A DNA stretch of 64,000 nt from Parabacteroides chongii (GCF_029581355.1 NZ_CP120849.1:3442501-3506500); one strand, 5' to 3'. Counted from the stretch's first letter, positions 33,760 through 42,977 are shown. The notes: generated by a model from the sequence alone, not told the origin. Translations and numbers: made by a program.

Positions 33760-33897
33760 ATTAAACTTAGATACTGCCCCGGAGTGAATGATCTCTTACA
33801 TCAGGGCGATAAGGGAGATAGGGGGAATTGGCGTAGGTTTCGGGAGAGATGGATACAAGATTACCTTTCATCTCCGGCGCAGCTCTAAAGTTTAAAT
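33758..33897. repeat. 140-bp imperfect inverted repeat
   Basis: The left arm (33758-33790: AAATTAAACTTAGA, then CTGCCCCGGAG) is complementary with some mismatches to the right arm (33866-33897: TTTCATCTCCGGCGCAG, then CTCTAAAGTTTAAAT). It begins at the stop codon of the FHA gene. It may be a large terminator hairpin or a degenerate mobile palindrome. Confidence 0.5.
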
Positions 33898-34228
33898 CTC
33901 ATTATTCATGTTTTTTGTTTAGTTGTTCAACGATAAAACAACCATAAGGCTATTTAGCTCACGGCAATTTACGTAAAGAATCAAAAAGAACTGAAAGAAA
34001 AGTTTTGTTAAAAGAGTGCCGAACTGAAAGTCGGATTATGAAACATAGGTCTTGTGTGAAATGGATGGAAACAAATGTAAATGTTAATTGATAGATTTTT
34101 ACAACTCCAAAAAGAAAGAAAATACACTATTCCCCGACAAATCCCCCTGTAAATAAAAAGTAGCGATATTAGCAATCCGTTGTTTTTATATGTAATTTTG
34201 CGGTCCAATCAGGCAATAAGGTTAACAA
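33898..34228. other. gene-free stretch before the MFS gene
   Basis: No credible ORF. A short GTTGTT/AACAAC hairpin lies near 33923-33942, and a -7 box TAATTTTG at 34193-34200 probably serves the MFS gene that starts at 34229. Nothing else recognised. Confidence 0.5.
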
Positions 34229-35446
34229 ATGGGACAAAATAGAGTAGAACCGGTCAGTGGCATTACTTTCCGGATATTGGTAGCGTTAAGCATTTCACAT
34301 TGTATAAATGATTCGTTGCAATCCGTCATAACAGCCGTTTATCCGTTATTTAAAGATGATTTAGCGTTGACATTTGCGCAGATCGGGTTGATCACGTTGG
34401 TATTTCAGTTAGCAGGATCTGTTTTTCAGCCGCTTACCGGATTATATTTTGACAAACGTCCGTCTCCTTGGTCATTACCTATCGGAATGACTTTTACGCT
34501 GATAGGGATGCTTTCACTTTCTGTGGTCAATAGTTTCCCCGGAATTTTATGTTCTGTAGCTTTGATTGGTGTGGGATCGTCCATATTCCATCCGGAGGCT
34601 TCCCGATTGACTTCTTTAGCATCAGGGGGAAAGAGAGGACTGGCACAATCGTTATTTCAGGTCGGGGGAAATCTGGGGGGATCGCTGGGACCGTTGCTCG
34701 TGGCTATTGTGGTAGCTCCTTACGGACGTAGTAACATTGCTTTTTTCTCTATCCTGGCTTTTATCGCTATTCTTGTCATGACATATGTGGGGCGCTGGTA
34801 TAAAGGGCTGCTTTTACGGTTTAAACAGGAAGATATGGGGGTAGCCAGACGACATGTCGAAATGCCTTTGTCACTGGGAAAAACAATATTCTCCATTTCT
34901 ATCTTGTTGATTCTTATCTTTTCCAAATATATTTATATGGCAAGTTTAAGCAGTTATTATACCTTTTATCTGATAGAGAAGTTTGGGGTCAGTGTTCAAT
35001 CCTCCCAGTTGTTTTTATTTATTTTCCTGATAGCAACTGCTATTGGTACATTGATGGGAGGTCCTATAGGAGATAAAGTTGGACGTAAATATGTTATTTG
35101 GGCTTCCATTCTCGGGGCGGCTCCTTTTTCTTTGCTAATGCCTCACGTAGATAGTTTGTATCTGACTGCGGTTCTGAGTTTTTGTGTCGGTTTGGTTTTA
35201 TCGTCTGCGTTTCCGGCTATTTTAGTGTATGCCCAAGAGTTATTACCTTATAAATTGGGACTTATCTCAGGTTTGTTCTTTGGCTTTTCTTTTGGAGTAG
35301 CAGGGATCGCTTCGGCTGTACTGGGTAATCTGGCGGACCATTATGGTATTGAGACGGTCTATAATGTTTGTGCCTATATGCCACTGATCGGACTGGTCAC
35401 CTGGTTCTTGCCTGACTTAAAGAAAGCGACCCAAAAAGGAAGTTAG
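34229..35446 (+). CDS. MFS transporter, fosmidomycin-resistance (Fsr) type
   Basis: 405 aa with twelve helices. The first helix contains SISHCINDSLQSVITAVYPLFKDDL, and GVGSSIFHPEASRLTSLASGGKRGLAQSLFQVGGNLGGSLGPL-type segments (about 110-150) are characteristic of Fsr homologues; GPIGDKVGRKYVIWAS is the MFS signature loop. It is a proton-driven exporter; the natural substrate is unknown. A terminator-like hairpin at 35454-35477 follows. Confidence 0.9.
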   Translation: MGQNRVEPVSGITFRILVALSISHCINDSLQSVITAVYPLFKDDLALTFAQIGLITLVFQLAGSVFQPLTGLYFDKRPSPWSLPIGMTFTLIGMLSLSVVNSFPGILCSVALIGVGSSIFHPEASRLTSLASGGKRGLAQSLFQVGGNLGGSLGPLLVAIVVAPYGRSNIAFFSILAFIAILVMTYVGRWYKGLLLRFKQEDMGVARRHVEMPLSLGKTIFSISILLILIFSKYIYMASLSSYYTFYLIEKFGVSVQSSQLFLFIFLIATAIGTLMGGPIGDKVGRKYVIWASILGAAPFSLLMPHVDSLYLTAVLSFCVGLVLSSAFPAILVYAQELLPYKLGLISGLFFGFSFGVAGIASAVLGNLADHYGIETVYNVCAYMPLIGLVTWFLPDLKKATQKGS

Positions 35447-35453
35447 CCCGCTG

Positions 35454-35477
35454 AACAATCCCGGAGAAGGGGTTGTT
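35454..35477 (+). terminator. terminator-like hairpin after the MFS gene
   Basis: AACAATCCC (35454-35462) pairs with GGGGTTGTT (35469-35477) around a six-base loop; weak T content follows. Confidence 0.5.
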
Positions 35478-35518
35478 ATTAATCATAAATTTCGCTCAAA
35501 CTAAATTTAAACGCATTT

Positions 35519-36952
35519 ATGATTAATAACTTAACGCATTTCAGTATTGGCTTGCTGCTTCTTTTTCCTGCCGTGACTTCTGCTCAGACAACAACGATCG
35601 ACCTCAGTCTGGAACAGTCGATGGAGTTGCTTCAAAAAGGAAACCGGAGTATTCGGATGGCAGGGAAGGAGGTTGAACTGGCAAAAAACGAGCATCAGAA
35701 ACTTAACTCGTTCTGGTATCCGTCAGTGGGTGCAGCCGGTGCCTTTGTTCACATGTCGAATCCGGTCGAGGTTCGTCAGCCTTTGGACCAGTTTACCGAT
35801 CCTGCCAAGGATTTTGTTCATTCCATTCTGCCCGACGACCAGTTTATCTCTTCCATTTTGGATAAAATCGGCCAAAATACACTGACACTTCCGCTTATTT
35901 CACAGAACATTACTTCTATCGACGCCAGTGTGACCTGGCCGGTCTTTACCGGAGGGAAGCGAATCTTCGCCAGTAAGATCGGAAAAACGATGGTCGGTAT
36001 TGCTGAAGTGAACCGTGAACAGGTCAACGCCGACCAGCAATCGAAATTGATCGAATGTTATTTCGGTTTGCGTTTGGGCCAGCGGGTCTTAACGGTGAGG
36101 GAGGCTACTTATAATTCGTTGAAAACCCATTATGACCAGGCACTTAAACTGGAACAGAACGGGATGATCAACCGGGCGGAACGTCTTTTTGCCCAGGTGA
36201 GCATGGATGAAGCCAAACGCGAACTTGAATCGGCACGCAAAGACCTGGAAGTGGCACAACAGGCGTTGAAAAGCCTGATAGATATGGATGCAGACAAGGA
36301 GATCAGTACGACCACCGCTCTTTTTATCAATGAAAATATTCCTTCAGCCGATTATTTCAGGGAGTTGGTTCCGGTCAATAACTATATGGTAAATCAGTTA
36401 AAGTTACAGGAGAATATTGCCGGCAACGAGCTGAAGATCGGGCGTACCGGATACCTTCCTACTATTGCCTTGTTCGGAAAACAGACACTGTATTCGAATG
36501 GCGTAGATAAATATCTTATGCCCCGTACGATGATCGGGGTCGGTTTTACCTGGAATATTTTTGATGGTTTGAACCGGGAGAAGAAAATCCGGCAGGCACG
36601 ACTGACCAGCCAGACATTGGCGATCGGGAAGGATAAAGCCGTTACCGAGTTGAAAGTCGGTGTCGATAAATACTATACTCAAATACAGAATGCACTCGAT
36701 AATGTAAAGGCACTGAATACGACCTTGGAAATGAGTGAGGAACTGGTCCGTATCCGTCAGAAATCGTTCCAGGAGGGAATGGCTACTTCAACGGAAGTGG
36801 TCGATGCTGAAGTCATGCTCTCAAAAGTAAAGACAGCTTTCCTGCTCGCCTATTACCAGTATGATGTCGCATTGATCAACCTGCTGTCGATCTGCGGCAT
36901 ACCGGAATCGTTCCAGCAATATCGCCTGGAAGGGACAACAGAGATTATATAG
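35519..36952 (+). CDS. TolC-family outer-membrane channel
   Basis: 477 aa with signal peptide ending VTSAQT. It has the helical repeats of TolC proteins, SVTWPVFTGGKRIFASK-like strand turns and the C-terminal EGMATSTEVVDAEVMLSKVKT segment. It starts an exporter operon with a HlyD-type adaptor 31 bases downstream and two ABC-2 permeases. Confidence 0.92.
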   Translation: MINNLTHFSIGLLLLFPAVTSAQTTTIDLSLEQSMELLQKGNRSIRMAGKEVELAKNEHQKLNSFWYPSVGAAGAFVHMSNPVEVRQPLDQFTDPAKDFVHSILPDDQFISSILDKIGQNTLTLPLISQNITSIDASVTWPVFTGGKRIFASKIGKTMVGIAEVNREQVNADQQSKLIECYFGLRLGQRVLTVREATYNSLKTHYDQALKLEQNGMINRAERLFAQVSMDEAKRELESARKDLEVAQQALKSLIDMDADKEISTTTALFINENIPSADYFRELVPVNNYMVNQLKLQENIAGNELKIGRTGYLPTIALFGKQTLYSNGVDKYLMPRTMIGVGFTWNIFDGLNREKKIRQARLTSQTLAIGKDKAVTELKVGVDKYYTQIQNALDNVKALNTTLEMSEELVRIRQKSFQEGMATSTEVVDAEVMLSKVKTAFLLAYYQYDVALINLLSICGIPESFQQYRLEGTTEII

Positions 36953-36983
36953 AAAGAATCAACAATAAACACAAATAATAATT

Positions 36984-37994
36984 ATGGACAAGACTAAAAA
37001 ATACCTGACGATCTCCTTTGTTGTGGTGCTGATCGCCGTAATAATCATATCTGCCGTCGGCATGCTGTTGCTGAAAAAGAAGCCGGTTATCCTGCAGGGA
37101 CAGATTGAAGCAACCGAAATACGAATCTCCGGCAAGTTGCCCGGTAGAATAGATACGTTCCTCGTAAAAGAAGGACAAAACGTGAAAGCGGGCGATACGC
37201 TTGTTATCATTAACAGCCCCGAAGCACAGGCTAAATACCAGCAGGTAAATGCCCTCGAAGATATTGCCAAATACCAGCATCAAAAGATAGACGACGGTAC
37301 CCGCAAACAAATCATCGCCACTGTCGAACAACTCTGGAACAAAGCAAAATCAGACTTGCAACTGGCTAAAACGACCTACGACCGCATCCAGGCCCTTTAT
37401 AAAGACAGCGTAGTCACTTCCCAGCGAAAAGACGAAGTGGAAGCCCTTTACAATGCTGCCGTAGCGAACGAACGTGCCTGCCATAGCCAATATGAGATGG
37501 CTCTTGACGGTGCGCAGATACAAGATAAGGAAAGCGCCCGCTCACTGGTAACTGCCGCTCAGGGAACCGTTAATGAAGTGGAAGCCCTTCTGCAGGATGC
37601 CCGCCTGGTGGCTCCCGAATCCGGTCAGATATCGACCATCTTCCCGAAACGCGGAGAGCTGGTCGGTGCAGGTATGCCGATCATGAATCTGGTGGTCATG
37701 GATGATGTGCATGTGGTACTGAATGTTCGCGAAGACCGCTTGCCTTTGTTTAAGATGGGCGGAACTTTCCGTGCCGATGTCCCGGCAATTGCCACAAACG
37801 ATATTGAGTTCAAGATCAACTACGTCAGTCCTCTGGGTAGTTTTGCCACTTGGAAATCGACCAAGCAGACAGGCAGCTATGATTTGAGAACCTTCGAGAT
37901 ACACGCCCTTCCGGTAAAACCGGTTGACGGATTGCGTCCGGGCATGTCGGTGCTGGTGCGAATTGAAAATGGAGAATTGAAAATTGAAAATTAA
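36984..37994 (+). CDS. HlyD/EmrA-family membrane fusion protein with repeat-encoded C-terminus
   Basis: 336 aa. One N-terminal helix (about 8-30), a biotinyl-lipoyl motif split around a coiled coil (GKLPGRIDTFLVKEGQNVKAGD and RLVAPESGQISTIFPKRGELV), and a beta barrel. It joins inner-membrane permeases to the TolC channel. The last residues, ENGELKIEN, are encoded by the left arm of a family Q palindromic repeat, so the original stop was probably replaced when the repeat arrived. Confidence 0.9.
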   Translation: MDKTKKYLTISFVVVLIAVIIISAVGMLLLKKKPVILQGQIEATEIRISGKLPGRIDTFLVKEGQNVKAGDTLVIINSPEAQAKYQQVNALEDIAKYQHQKIDDGTRKQIIATVEQLWNKAKSDLQLAKTTYDRIQALYKDSVVTSQRKDEVEALYNAAVANERACHSQYEMALDGAQIQDKESARSLVTAAQGTVNEVEALLQDARLVAPESGQISTIFPKRGELVGAGMPIMNLVVMDDVHVVLNVREDRLPLFKMGGTFRADVPAIATNDIEFKINYVSPLGSFATWKSTKQTGSYDLRTFEIHALPVKPVDGLRPGMSVLVRIENGELKIEN

Positions 37995-38045
37995 GCATGA
38001 TGAGCATGAAGAATTTTCAATTCTCAATTTTCAATTCTCCATTGG
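37961..38045. repeat. dispersed palindromic repeat, family Q, copy 3, inside two coding ends
   Basis: The left arm AATTGAAAATGGAGAATTGA (37961-37980) continues to AAAATTGAAAATT (37993) and pairs with the right arm AATTTTCAATTCTCAATTTT (38012-38031) plus CAATTCTCCATT. Unlike copies 1 and 2 it overlaps the 3' end of the adaptor gene and the 5' end of the permease gene, supplying codons to both. Confidence 0.88.
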
Positions 38046-39199
38046 CTCGCGTTGTTCAACGCGAGCTACGCCGGATGGTTTCACGCAGGCTTTATTTCGG
38101 AGTCTGCATCGTGTTGCCGCTGTTTTGTATCTTTTTTATGTCTACGATCTTCGGTAACGGGCAGATGGAGAACATTCCGGTAGGTATTGTCGATCAGGAC
38201 CAGACTGCTTTATCCCGTGAATTGACCCGTCAGGTCGAAGCTGTCCCGACTTTCCGTGTCACACATCATTATGCAGATGCCGAAACAGCCCGGAAAGCGA
38301 CACAAGCCAAAGAAATATATGGCTATCTGGTTATCCCGAACCGTTTTGAAGAAGATGTGACGGGTGGGAGGCAGGCTACTTTATCTTATTACTATCATTA
38401 TGCATTGCTAAGTGTCGGTGGAGAGGTCCGGGGAGCTTTTGAAAGTCTGCTGCGCACGTTTTCAATGGTTCCGATCGTGGTGCAGGCGACCGCTATGGGG
38501 ATCAGTCAGAAAGAGGTATCCACTTTCCTGGTTCCTATCCAGGCACAGAACCATCCGTTGTTCAATCCGGATTTGGATTATTCAGTGTATCTGAGTAATC
38601 CGTTCTTCTTTATTTTCTTCCAGGTGATCATTTTGCTTACGACAGTCTATGCCGTGGGAAGTGAAATAAAGTTCCGTACCGGCGATGAATGGCTGGCAAC
38701 GGCAAGGATGAACATGGTAACGGCTCTTTTTGGGAAATTACTTCCTTATACGATTATCTTTTCCCTGATGAGTATCCTGGGAAATTATGTCATGTTCGGT
38801 ATAATGAATATTCCTTTCTCGTGCGGATTCTGGCCTTTGAATCTGACTTCGATCCTGTTTGTGATTGCTTCGCAGGCTTTGGCTGTATTCCTTTTTTCCC
38901 TCTTTCCGGCAATCAGTATCATTATCAGTATTGTGTCGATGGTCGGATCGTTAGGGGCAACCTTGTCGGGCGTAACCTTTCCGGCCCCATCTATGTATGC
39001 TCCGGTTTATTACACTTCGTTCCTATTTCCGGTACGTCATTTTGTGGAGATCAATCAGAATCTTTTGTACGGCGACTATGGGTTTGCCTATACCTGGTGG
39101 AATTTCAGTGCCTTATTCTGTTTCATCCTGGTAGCGTTCCTGATGGTGCCGCATTTAAAAAGAGCAATTTTAAGTCATAAGTATGAAAACATCAAATAA
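37997..39199 (+). CDS. ABC-2 type permease with repeat-encoded N-terminus
   Basis: 400 aa. Layout is one N-terminal helix (LYFGVCIVLPLFCIFFMSTI), a large periplasmic domain (IPVGIVDQDQTALSRELTRQ) and a C-terminal block of five helices, typical of YhhJ/YbhR-type permeases. The start could be 37997, or an ATG at 38006. The first residues, MKNFQFSIFNS, come from a family Q repeat, and the conserved part begins at LARVVQRELRRM. Its 3' end overlaps the next gene by 17 bases. No ATPase gene is adjacent. Confidence 0.88.
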   Translation: MMSMKNFQFSIFNSPLARVVQRELRRMVSRRLYFGVCIVLPLFCIFFMSTIFGNGQMENIPVGIVDQDQTALSRELTRQVEAVPTFRVTHHYADAETARKATQAKEIYGYLVIPNRFEEDVTGGRQATLSYYYHYALLSVGGEVRGAFESLLRTFSMVPIVVQATAMGISQKEVSTFLVPIQAQNHPLFNPDLDYSVYLSNPFFFIFFQVIILLTTVYAVGSEIKFRTGDEWLATARMNMVTALFGKLLPYTIIFSLMSILGNYVMFGIMNIPFSCGFWPLNLTSILFVIASQALAVFLFSLFPAISIIISIVSMVGSLGATLSGVTFPAPSMYAPVYYTSFLFPVRHFVEINQNLLYGDYGFAYTWWNFSALFCFILVAFLMVPHLKRAILSHKYENIK

Positions 39200-40367
39200 C
39201 ATAAAAGCAGGTCTGAGTAATATATCTTCCATCATCCTGAATGAGTTCAAGACCATTTCCGGTAGCTTTGCCATCGTTCTCGTGCTGATGGGAGGTATAT
39301 TCATGTACGGTCTGCTATATAATTATATGTATGCTCCCGACGTGGTGCGTAATGTACCTGTCGTAGTGGTGGATAATTCGAAAACGGAGTTGAGCCGCGA
39401 ATATATCCGCCTGCTGAATGCAACGCCCCAGGTCGATGTGATAGCCACCGGAGAGGATTTCCCTCAGGCGCAGGAACTGATGAAACGTGATGAGGCTGCC
39501 GGTATCCTGTATTTGCCCTACGACTTTACCGATCGGGTTTCGCGTGGTGACGAATCGATCTTTATCATGTATGAAACGACCAGTGCTTTCCTTTATTATC
39601 TGTCGATACAGGAAGCGTCGGCAGGTTCGATGCTGGCACTCAACGATCGTTTCCGTCCTGAGATGATAGTCTTTCTTCCAAGCAAGGATGCGGCACAACT
39701 TTCGGTTACCCAACCGATTAATGTGGCTGGGACTGCTTTGTACAATTATACGGAGGGGTACGGAACGTACCTGATACCTGCCGTGCTGATCGTCATTATG
39801 TTCCAGACGTTATTGATGGTGATCGGAATGGTCAGCGGGGAAGAACGTCAATTCCGGCTGTTGCAGGGAAATCGTCCTTCGTTCGGGCAGGCGGCAAGAT
39901 TGGTGACCGGAAAGACGTTTGTCTATATGATGCTATATGCTATCTTTTCGCTATTCCTGTTGGGATTGATCCCGTTGATCTTCGACCTGCCGGATATAGG
40001 GGATGTGTTGAATATCACCATGTTGCTCATCCCATTCCTGATGGCGACCAGCTTCTTTGGCTTGGCGGCTTCCGTTTTCTTTACTGATTCGGATGCTCCT
40101 TTGTTGATGATCGCCTTTTTCTCCGTAGGATTGATTTTCCTTTCCGGTGTATCTTATCCTTTGGAACTGATGCCCTGGTACTGGAAATTATCGCATTTCC
40201 TGATCCCGGCTGCCCCGGCAACCCTGGCGTATGTCAAATTGAATTCGATGGGAGCTTCTATGGCTGAGATTCATACGGAGTATGTTACTTTGTGGATTCA
40301 ATGCGCAGTATATTTTGGGTTAGCATGTTTAGCTTATCGCTATAATATAAGGAAAGCATATCATTGA
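39183..40367 (+). CDS. ABC-2 type permease
   Basis: 394 aa, paralogous in layout to the previous gene: an N-terminal helix (FAIVLVLMGGIFMYGLLYNY), a periplasmic domain with NVPVVVVDNSKTELSREYI, and five C-terminal helices ending near the conserved SGVSYPLELMPWYWKLSHFLIP. It overlaps the previous gene by 17 bases, so the two permeases probably form a heterodimer with the HlyD and TolC partners. A matching ATPase is missing here. Confidence 0.9.
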   Translation: MKTSNNIKAGLSNISSIILNEFKTISGSFAIVLVLMGGIFMYGLLYNYMYAPDVVRNVPVVVVDNSKTELSREYIRLLNATPQVDVIATGEDFPQAQELMKRDEAAGILYLPYDFTDRVSRGDESIFIMYETTSAFLYYLSIQEASAGSMLALNDRFRPEMIVFLPSKDAAQLSVTQPINVAGTALYNYTEGYGTYLIPAVLIVIMFQTLLMVIGMVSGEERQFRLLQGNRPSFGQAARLVTGKTFVYMMLYAIFSLFLLGLIPLIFDLPDIGDVLNITMLLIPFLMATSFFGLAASVFFTDSDAPLLMIAFFSVGLIFLSGVSYPLELMPWYWKLSHFLIPAAPATLAYVKLNSMGASMAEIHTEYVTLWIQCAVYFGLACLAYRYNIRKAYH

Positions 40368-40393
40368 AAGTGCCAATGATACGCTATGTGTCA

Positions 40394-40435
40394 ATCGTCA
40401 GCTACTTAAACAGAACTATAACAGTAGCTGACGAT
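40394..40435 (+). terminator. hairpin ending the exporter operon
   Basis: ATCGTCAGCTACT (40394-40406) and AGTAGCTGACGAT (40423-40435) form a perfect 13-bp stem 26 bases after the permease stop. Confidence 0.75.
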
Positions 40436-40501
40436 AAATTTATACGCAGACAATATGTACAAAGACAATAAAGTATTACATTTGTCGGCATATCTGATAA
40501 C

Positions 40502-42247
40502 ATGAGAAAAGAAATGAAACAAACACTATTACTACTTATTTTAATTTGTTGCCACTTATTACCGGCAACTGCACAGAAGAACGCCGCTCCTAAATGGATG
40601 GAAAAAAGTAAAAAGGCCGTTGTTTTAATCACTACATACGGAAAAGACGGAACTAAACTGACTTCGGGGACAGGTATCTTTGTTTCCGAAACGGGAGATG
40701 TTCTCACCGCCTATGAACTGTTCGAAGGGGCGGAGAAGGCTACGGTGACGGACATGGAAGGAAAAACTTATCCGGTTACACATATTGTCGGTGCAGACGA
40801 GTTGTATGATGTCATAAAGGTAAAAGCGGAAACGCCTAAGAAAGTTCAGTTCTTACCTGTAGTAGCAGATCCGCTGGCAGTAGGGGCAGTTGCCTATTTG
40901 TTGCCTTATACAACAGAAAAGAAAGTCAGTTTCGAACAGGGAACGATCACGGAAGTGAGCAAGCTGAAAGATCCGTATAGTTACTACAAATTATCCATTC
41001 CGTTGGAAGACGCCCACGTAAATTCTCCGATATTGAATGCCGAGGGAGAGGTTTTCGGTTTGGCGCAGGCGGACGCTTCCGGAAAGAAGGATATATCGTA
41101 TGCTGTTTCAGCATCTTATGTGAACAATTTGGCTATAACTTCTACCGATTTTCTAAATTCCGTATATAATAGTATAGCTATAAAGAAAGCGTGGCCGGCA
41201 GATGTGGAACAGGCTCAGGTTGCTTTGTTCCTGAAAAGCAGTACACAGGATGCCAAAACATATTTGGAAACATTGAACGATTTTATCGCGACTTTCCCGA
41301 ATTCGGCAGACGGTTATCTGAACCGTGCCAGCCATTATGCCGGACGGCGTGCCGAGCTGGCTTCTACTCCGGCCGAACAGGAAAAATTTCTGAAACTGGC
41401 GTTGGATGATATTGGAACAGCCTCCAAATACAGTGATAAAAAAGGGGATGTTTATTACAACCAGGCGAAACTGATCTATAGCGTAGCTGTCACGGATACG
41501 ACTTTGACTGACCCGGCGTGGACGGTACAGTCTGCTATGGAGACTATTCAGAAAGCTATCGGTGAAGAGGATCTTCCTGTTTATCATCAGTTAGCGGGAG
41601 ATATTCATTTCTTCCTGAAAGAATATGACCAGGCTTATAATGAATACATGATCGTAAACAACAGTGACCTGGCATCGCCTACTTCTTACTATTGGGCGGC
41701 TAAGGCTAAAGAAAATACACCCGGATTCAATATCGGCGATGTAATTGCCCTGTTGGACGGTGCTGTAGAAAAGTGCGGGTTACCTCTTACTTCTGAAGCC
41801 GGTCAGTATATTTTGGAACGGATAGACTGGAAGCTTCGTTTGTCACAGTATGCCGAAGCAATAGAAGATTACAATTTGTATTATAAGGCAATGAACGGCA
41901 GTGTGGGTAGTGATTTCTATTTCTATCGCGAGCAGGCAAAGTTCCGTGCCGGAGATATGGATGGTGCACTGGCCGATATCAAAGAAGCTGTTCGCCTCAG
42001 TCCGGATATTCCTGATTACCGTGCAGAAGAAGCGTCTGTATATGTTCGTTTGAAAAATTATACGGAAGCGCTGACATGTATTGACGCGGCTTTGAAGGTG
42101 GCTCCGGATTTTGCTGCTTGTTATCGTCTGAAAGGTATCTGTTATGTGCGTATGGAAAAGAAAGCGGAAGCCTGCGAAGCATTGAACAAGGCAAAAGAAC
42201 TGGGGGATCCGTTAGCAGAAAGACTGATAAAAGAACATTGTAAATAA
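40502..42247 (+). CDS. trypsin-like fold plus TPR protein, apparently inactive protease
   Basis: 581 aa with a signal peptide ending LLPATAQ. The N-terminal third (about 30-200) follows the serine-protease fold (GTGIFVSETGDVLTAYELFEGA, GADELYDVIKV, VNSPILNAEGEVFGLAQAD), but the catalytic His position in LTAYxLFEG is Glu and the site before PILN is Asn-Ser rather than Gly-Asn-Ser-Gly. About six TPR-like repeats follow (about 260-570). It may be a periplasmic scaffold. A -7 box TACATTTG lies at 40477-40484, and the lipoprotein gene follows by 8 bases. Confidence 0.75.
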   Translation: MRKEMKQTLLLLILICCHLLPATAQKNAAPKWMEKSKKAVVLITTYGKDGTKLTSGTGIFVSETGDVLTAYELFEGAEKATVTDMEGKTYPVTHIVGADELYDVIKVKAETPKKVQFLPVVADPLAVGAVAYLLPYTTEKKVSFEQGTITEVSKLKDPYSYYKLSIPLEDAHVNSPILNAEGEVFGLAQADASGKKDISYAVSASYVNNLAITSTDFLNSVYNSIAIKKAWPADVEQAQVALFLKSSTQDAKTYLETLNDFIATFPNSADGYLNRASHYAGRRAELASTPAEQEKFLKLALDDIGTASKYSDKKGDVYYNQAKLIYSVAVTDTTLTDPAWTVQSAMETIQKAIGEEDLPVYHQLAGDIHFFLKEYDQAYNEYMIVNNSDLASPTSYYWAAKAKENTPGFNIGDVIALLDGAVEKCGLPLTSEAGQYILERIDWKLRLSQYAEAIEDYNLYYKAMNGSVGSDFYFYREQAKFRAGDMDGALADIKEAVRLSPDIPDYRAEEASVYVRLKNYTEALTCIDAALKVAPDFAACYRLKGICYVRMEKKAEACEALNKAKELGDPLAERLIKEHCK

Positions 42248-42255
42248 GACCGGAT

Positions 42256-42717
42256 ATGAAGAGTGTGAAAAGTATTTTCATTATGGTAGTTGTTAGCTTT
42301 TGCCTGATCGGCACAAGCGGTTGTAAAGGCAAGTCTGGACAGGGAGGAGCGTCGGACAAAATTGAATCCCAGACAACGCTTCGGGCGACTCTCTTTGATA
42401 AATCGCTTCCCGAGATCAAAGAATTTGTTGATGGGAAATGGGAATTGATCAGCGGTCAGAATACCGGCCAGCTTTGTGAGTTCGAAAATACTTTCATCAC
42501 ATTTGACGGCGATAAATACATCTGGTCAGAAGACGGCAAAGACGAACCCGGTGATTTGAACTGGCGAAAAGCTGATACAGGCGCAGGATACGATGCTTAT
42601 CTGATGGATGTCTTCTATGCTACCAATCCGGCTTATCCGTTGTCTATAAACGGCGATACCTTGTTTATCCAGGATTGTTCGGAGACGGCGTATAAATATA
42701 TGTTGGTGCGACGATAG
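42256..42717 (+). CDS. hypothetical lipoprotein
   Basis: 153 aa. A lipoprotein signal ends at Cys23 (LIGTSGC). The mature region is a small beta-rich domain (GKWELISGQNTGQLCEF, FITFDGDKYIWSEDGKDEPG) that resembles lipocalin-like or META-type stress lipoproteins, without a specific match known to me. It lies 8 bases after the TPR protein gene and surely shares its transcript. Confidence 0.65.
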   Translation: MKSVKSIFIMVVVSFCLIGTSGCKGKSGQGGASDKIESQTTLRATLFDKSLPEIKEFVDGKWELISGQNTGQLCEFENTFITFDGDKYIWSEDGKDEPGDLNWRKADTGAGYDAYLMDVFYATNPAYPLSINGDTLFIQDCSETAYKYMLVRR

Positions 42718-42735
42718 GTATAGATTCCCTAAAAA

Positions 42736-42836
42736 CTCGTTTTAAACGAACCCTCACTTCGTTTAAAGCGAGTTTTTTTTCGTTTAAAACGGACTGTAAG
42801 CTCATTTAAAACGAGTTTTCGCTCGTTTAAAACGAG
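42736..42836. repeat. array A3: five CTCGTTTAAAACGAG-type palindromes, 21-22 bp apart
   Basis: Near-palindromes start at 42736, 42758, 42779, 42801 and 42822 (spacings 22, 21, 22, 21): CTCGTTTTAAACGAA, TTCGTTTAAAGCGAG, TTCGTTTAAAACGGA, CTCATTTAAAACGAG, CTCGTTTAAAACGAG. The unit 1 to unit 2 pairing (18 of 19 bases with flanks) is followed by eight T and could terminate the lipoprotein gene. It lies between convergent genes. Confidence 0.9.
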
Positions 42837-42977
42837 ATTTGGGCTCTTTGGTTGGTTGTTTATGTAAAGTTATTGATAATTAGTAAATTAACTACTGTTT
42901 GGTATAAAGGTTGGGCTATCCCATTCCCGTGCCCGATATGGGGACAAGATAGTTCACTTTTGACAATATTTGATTTT

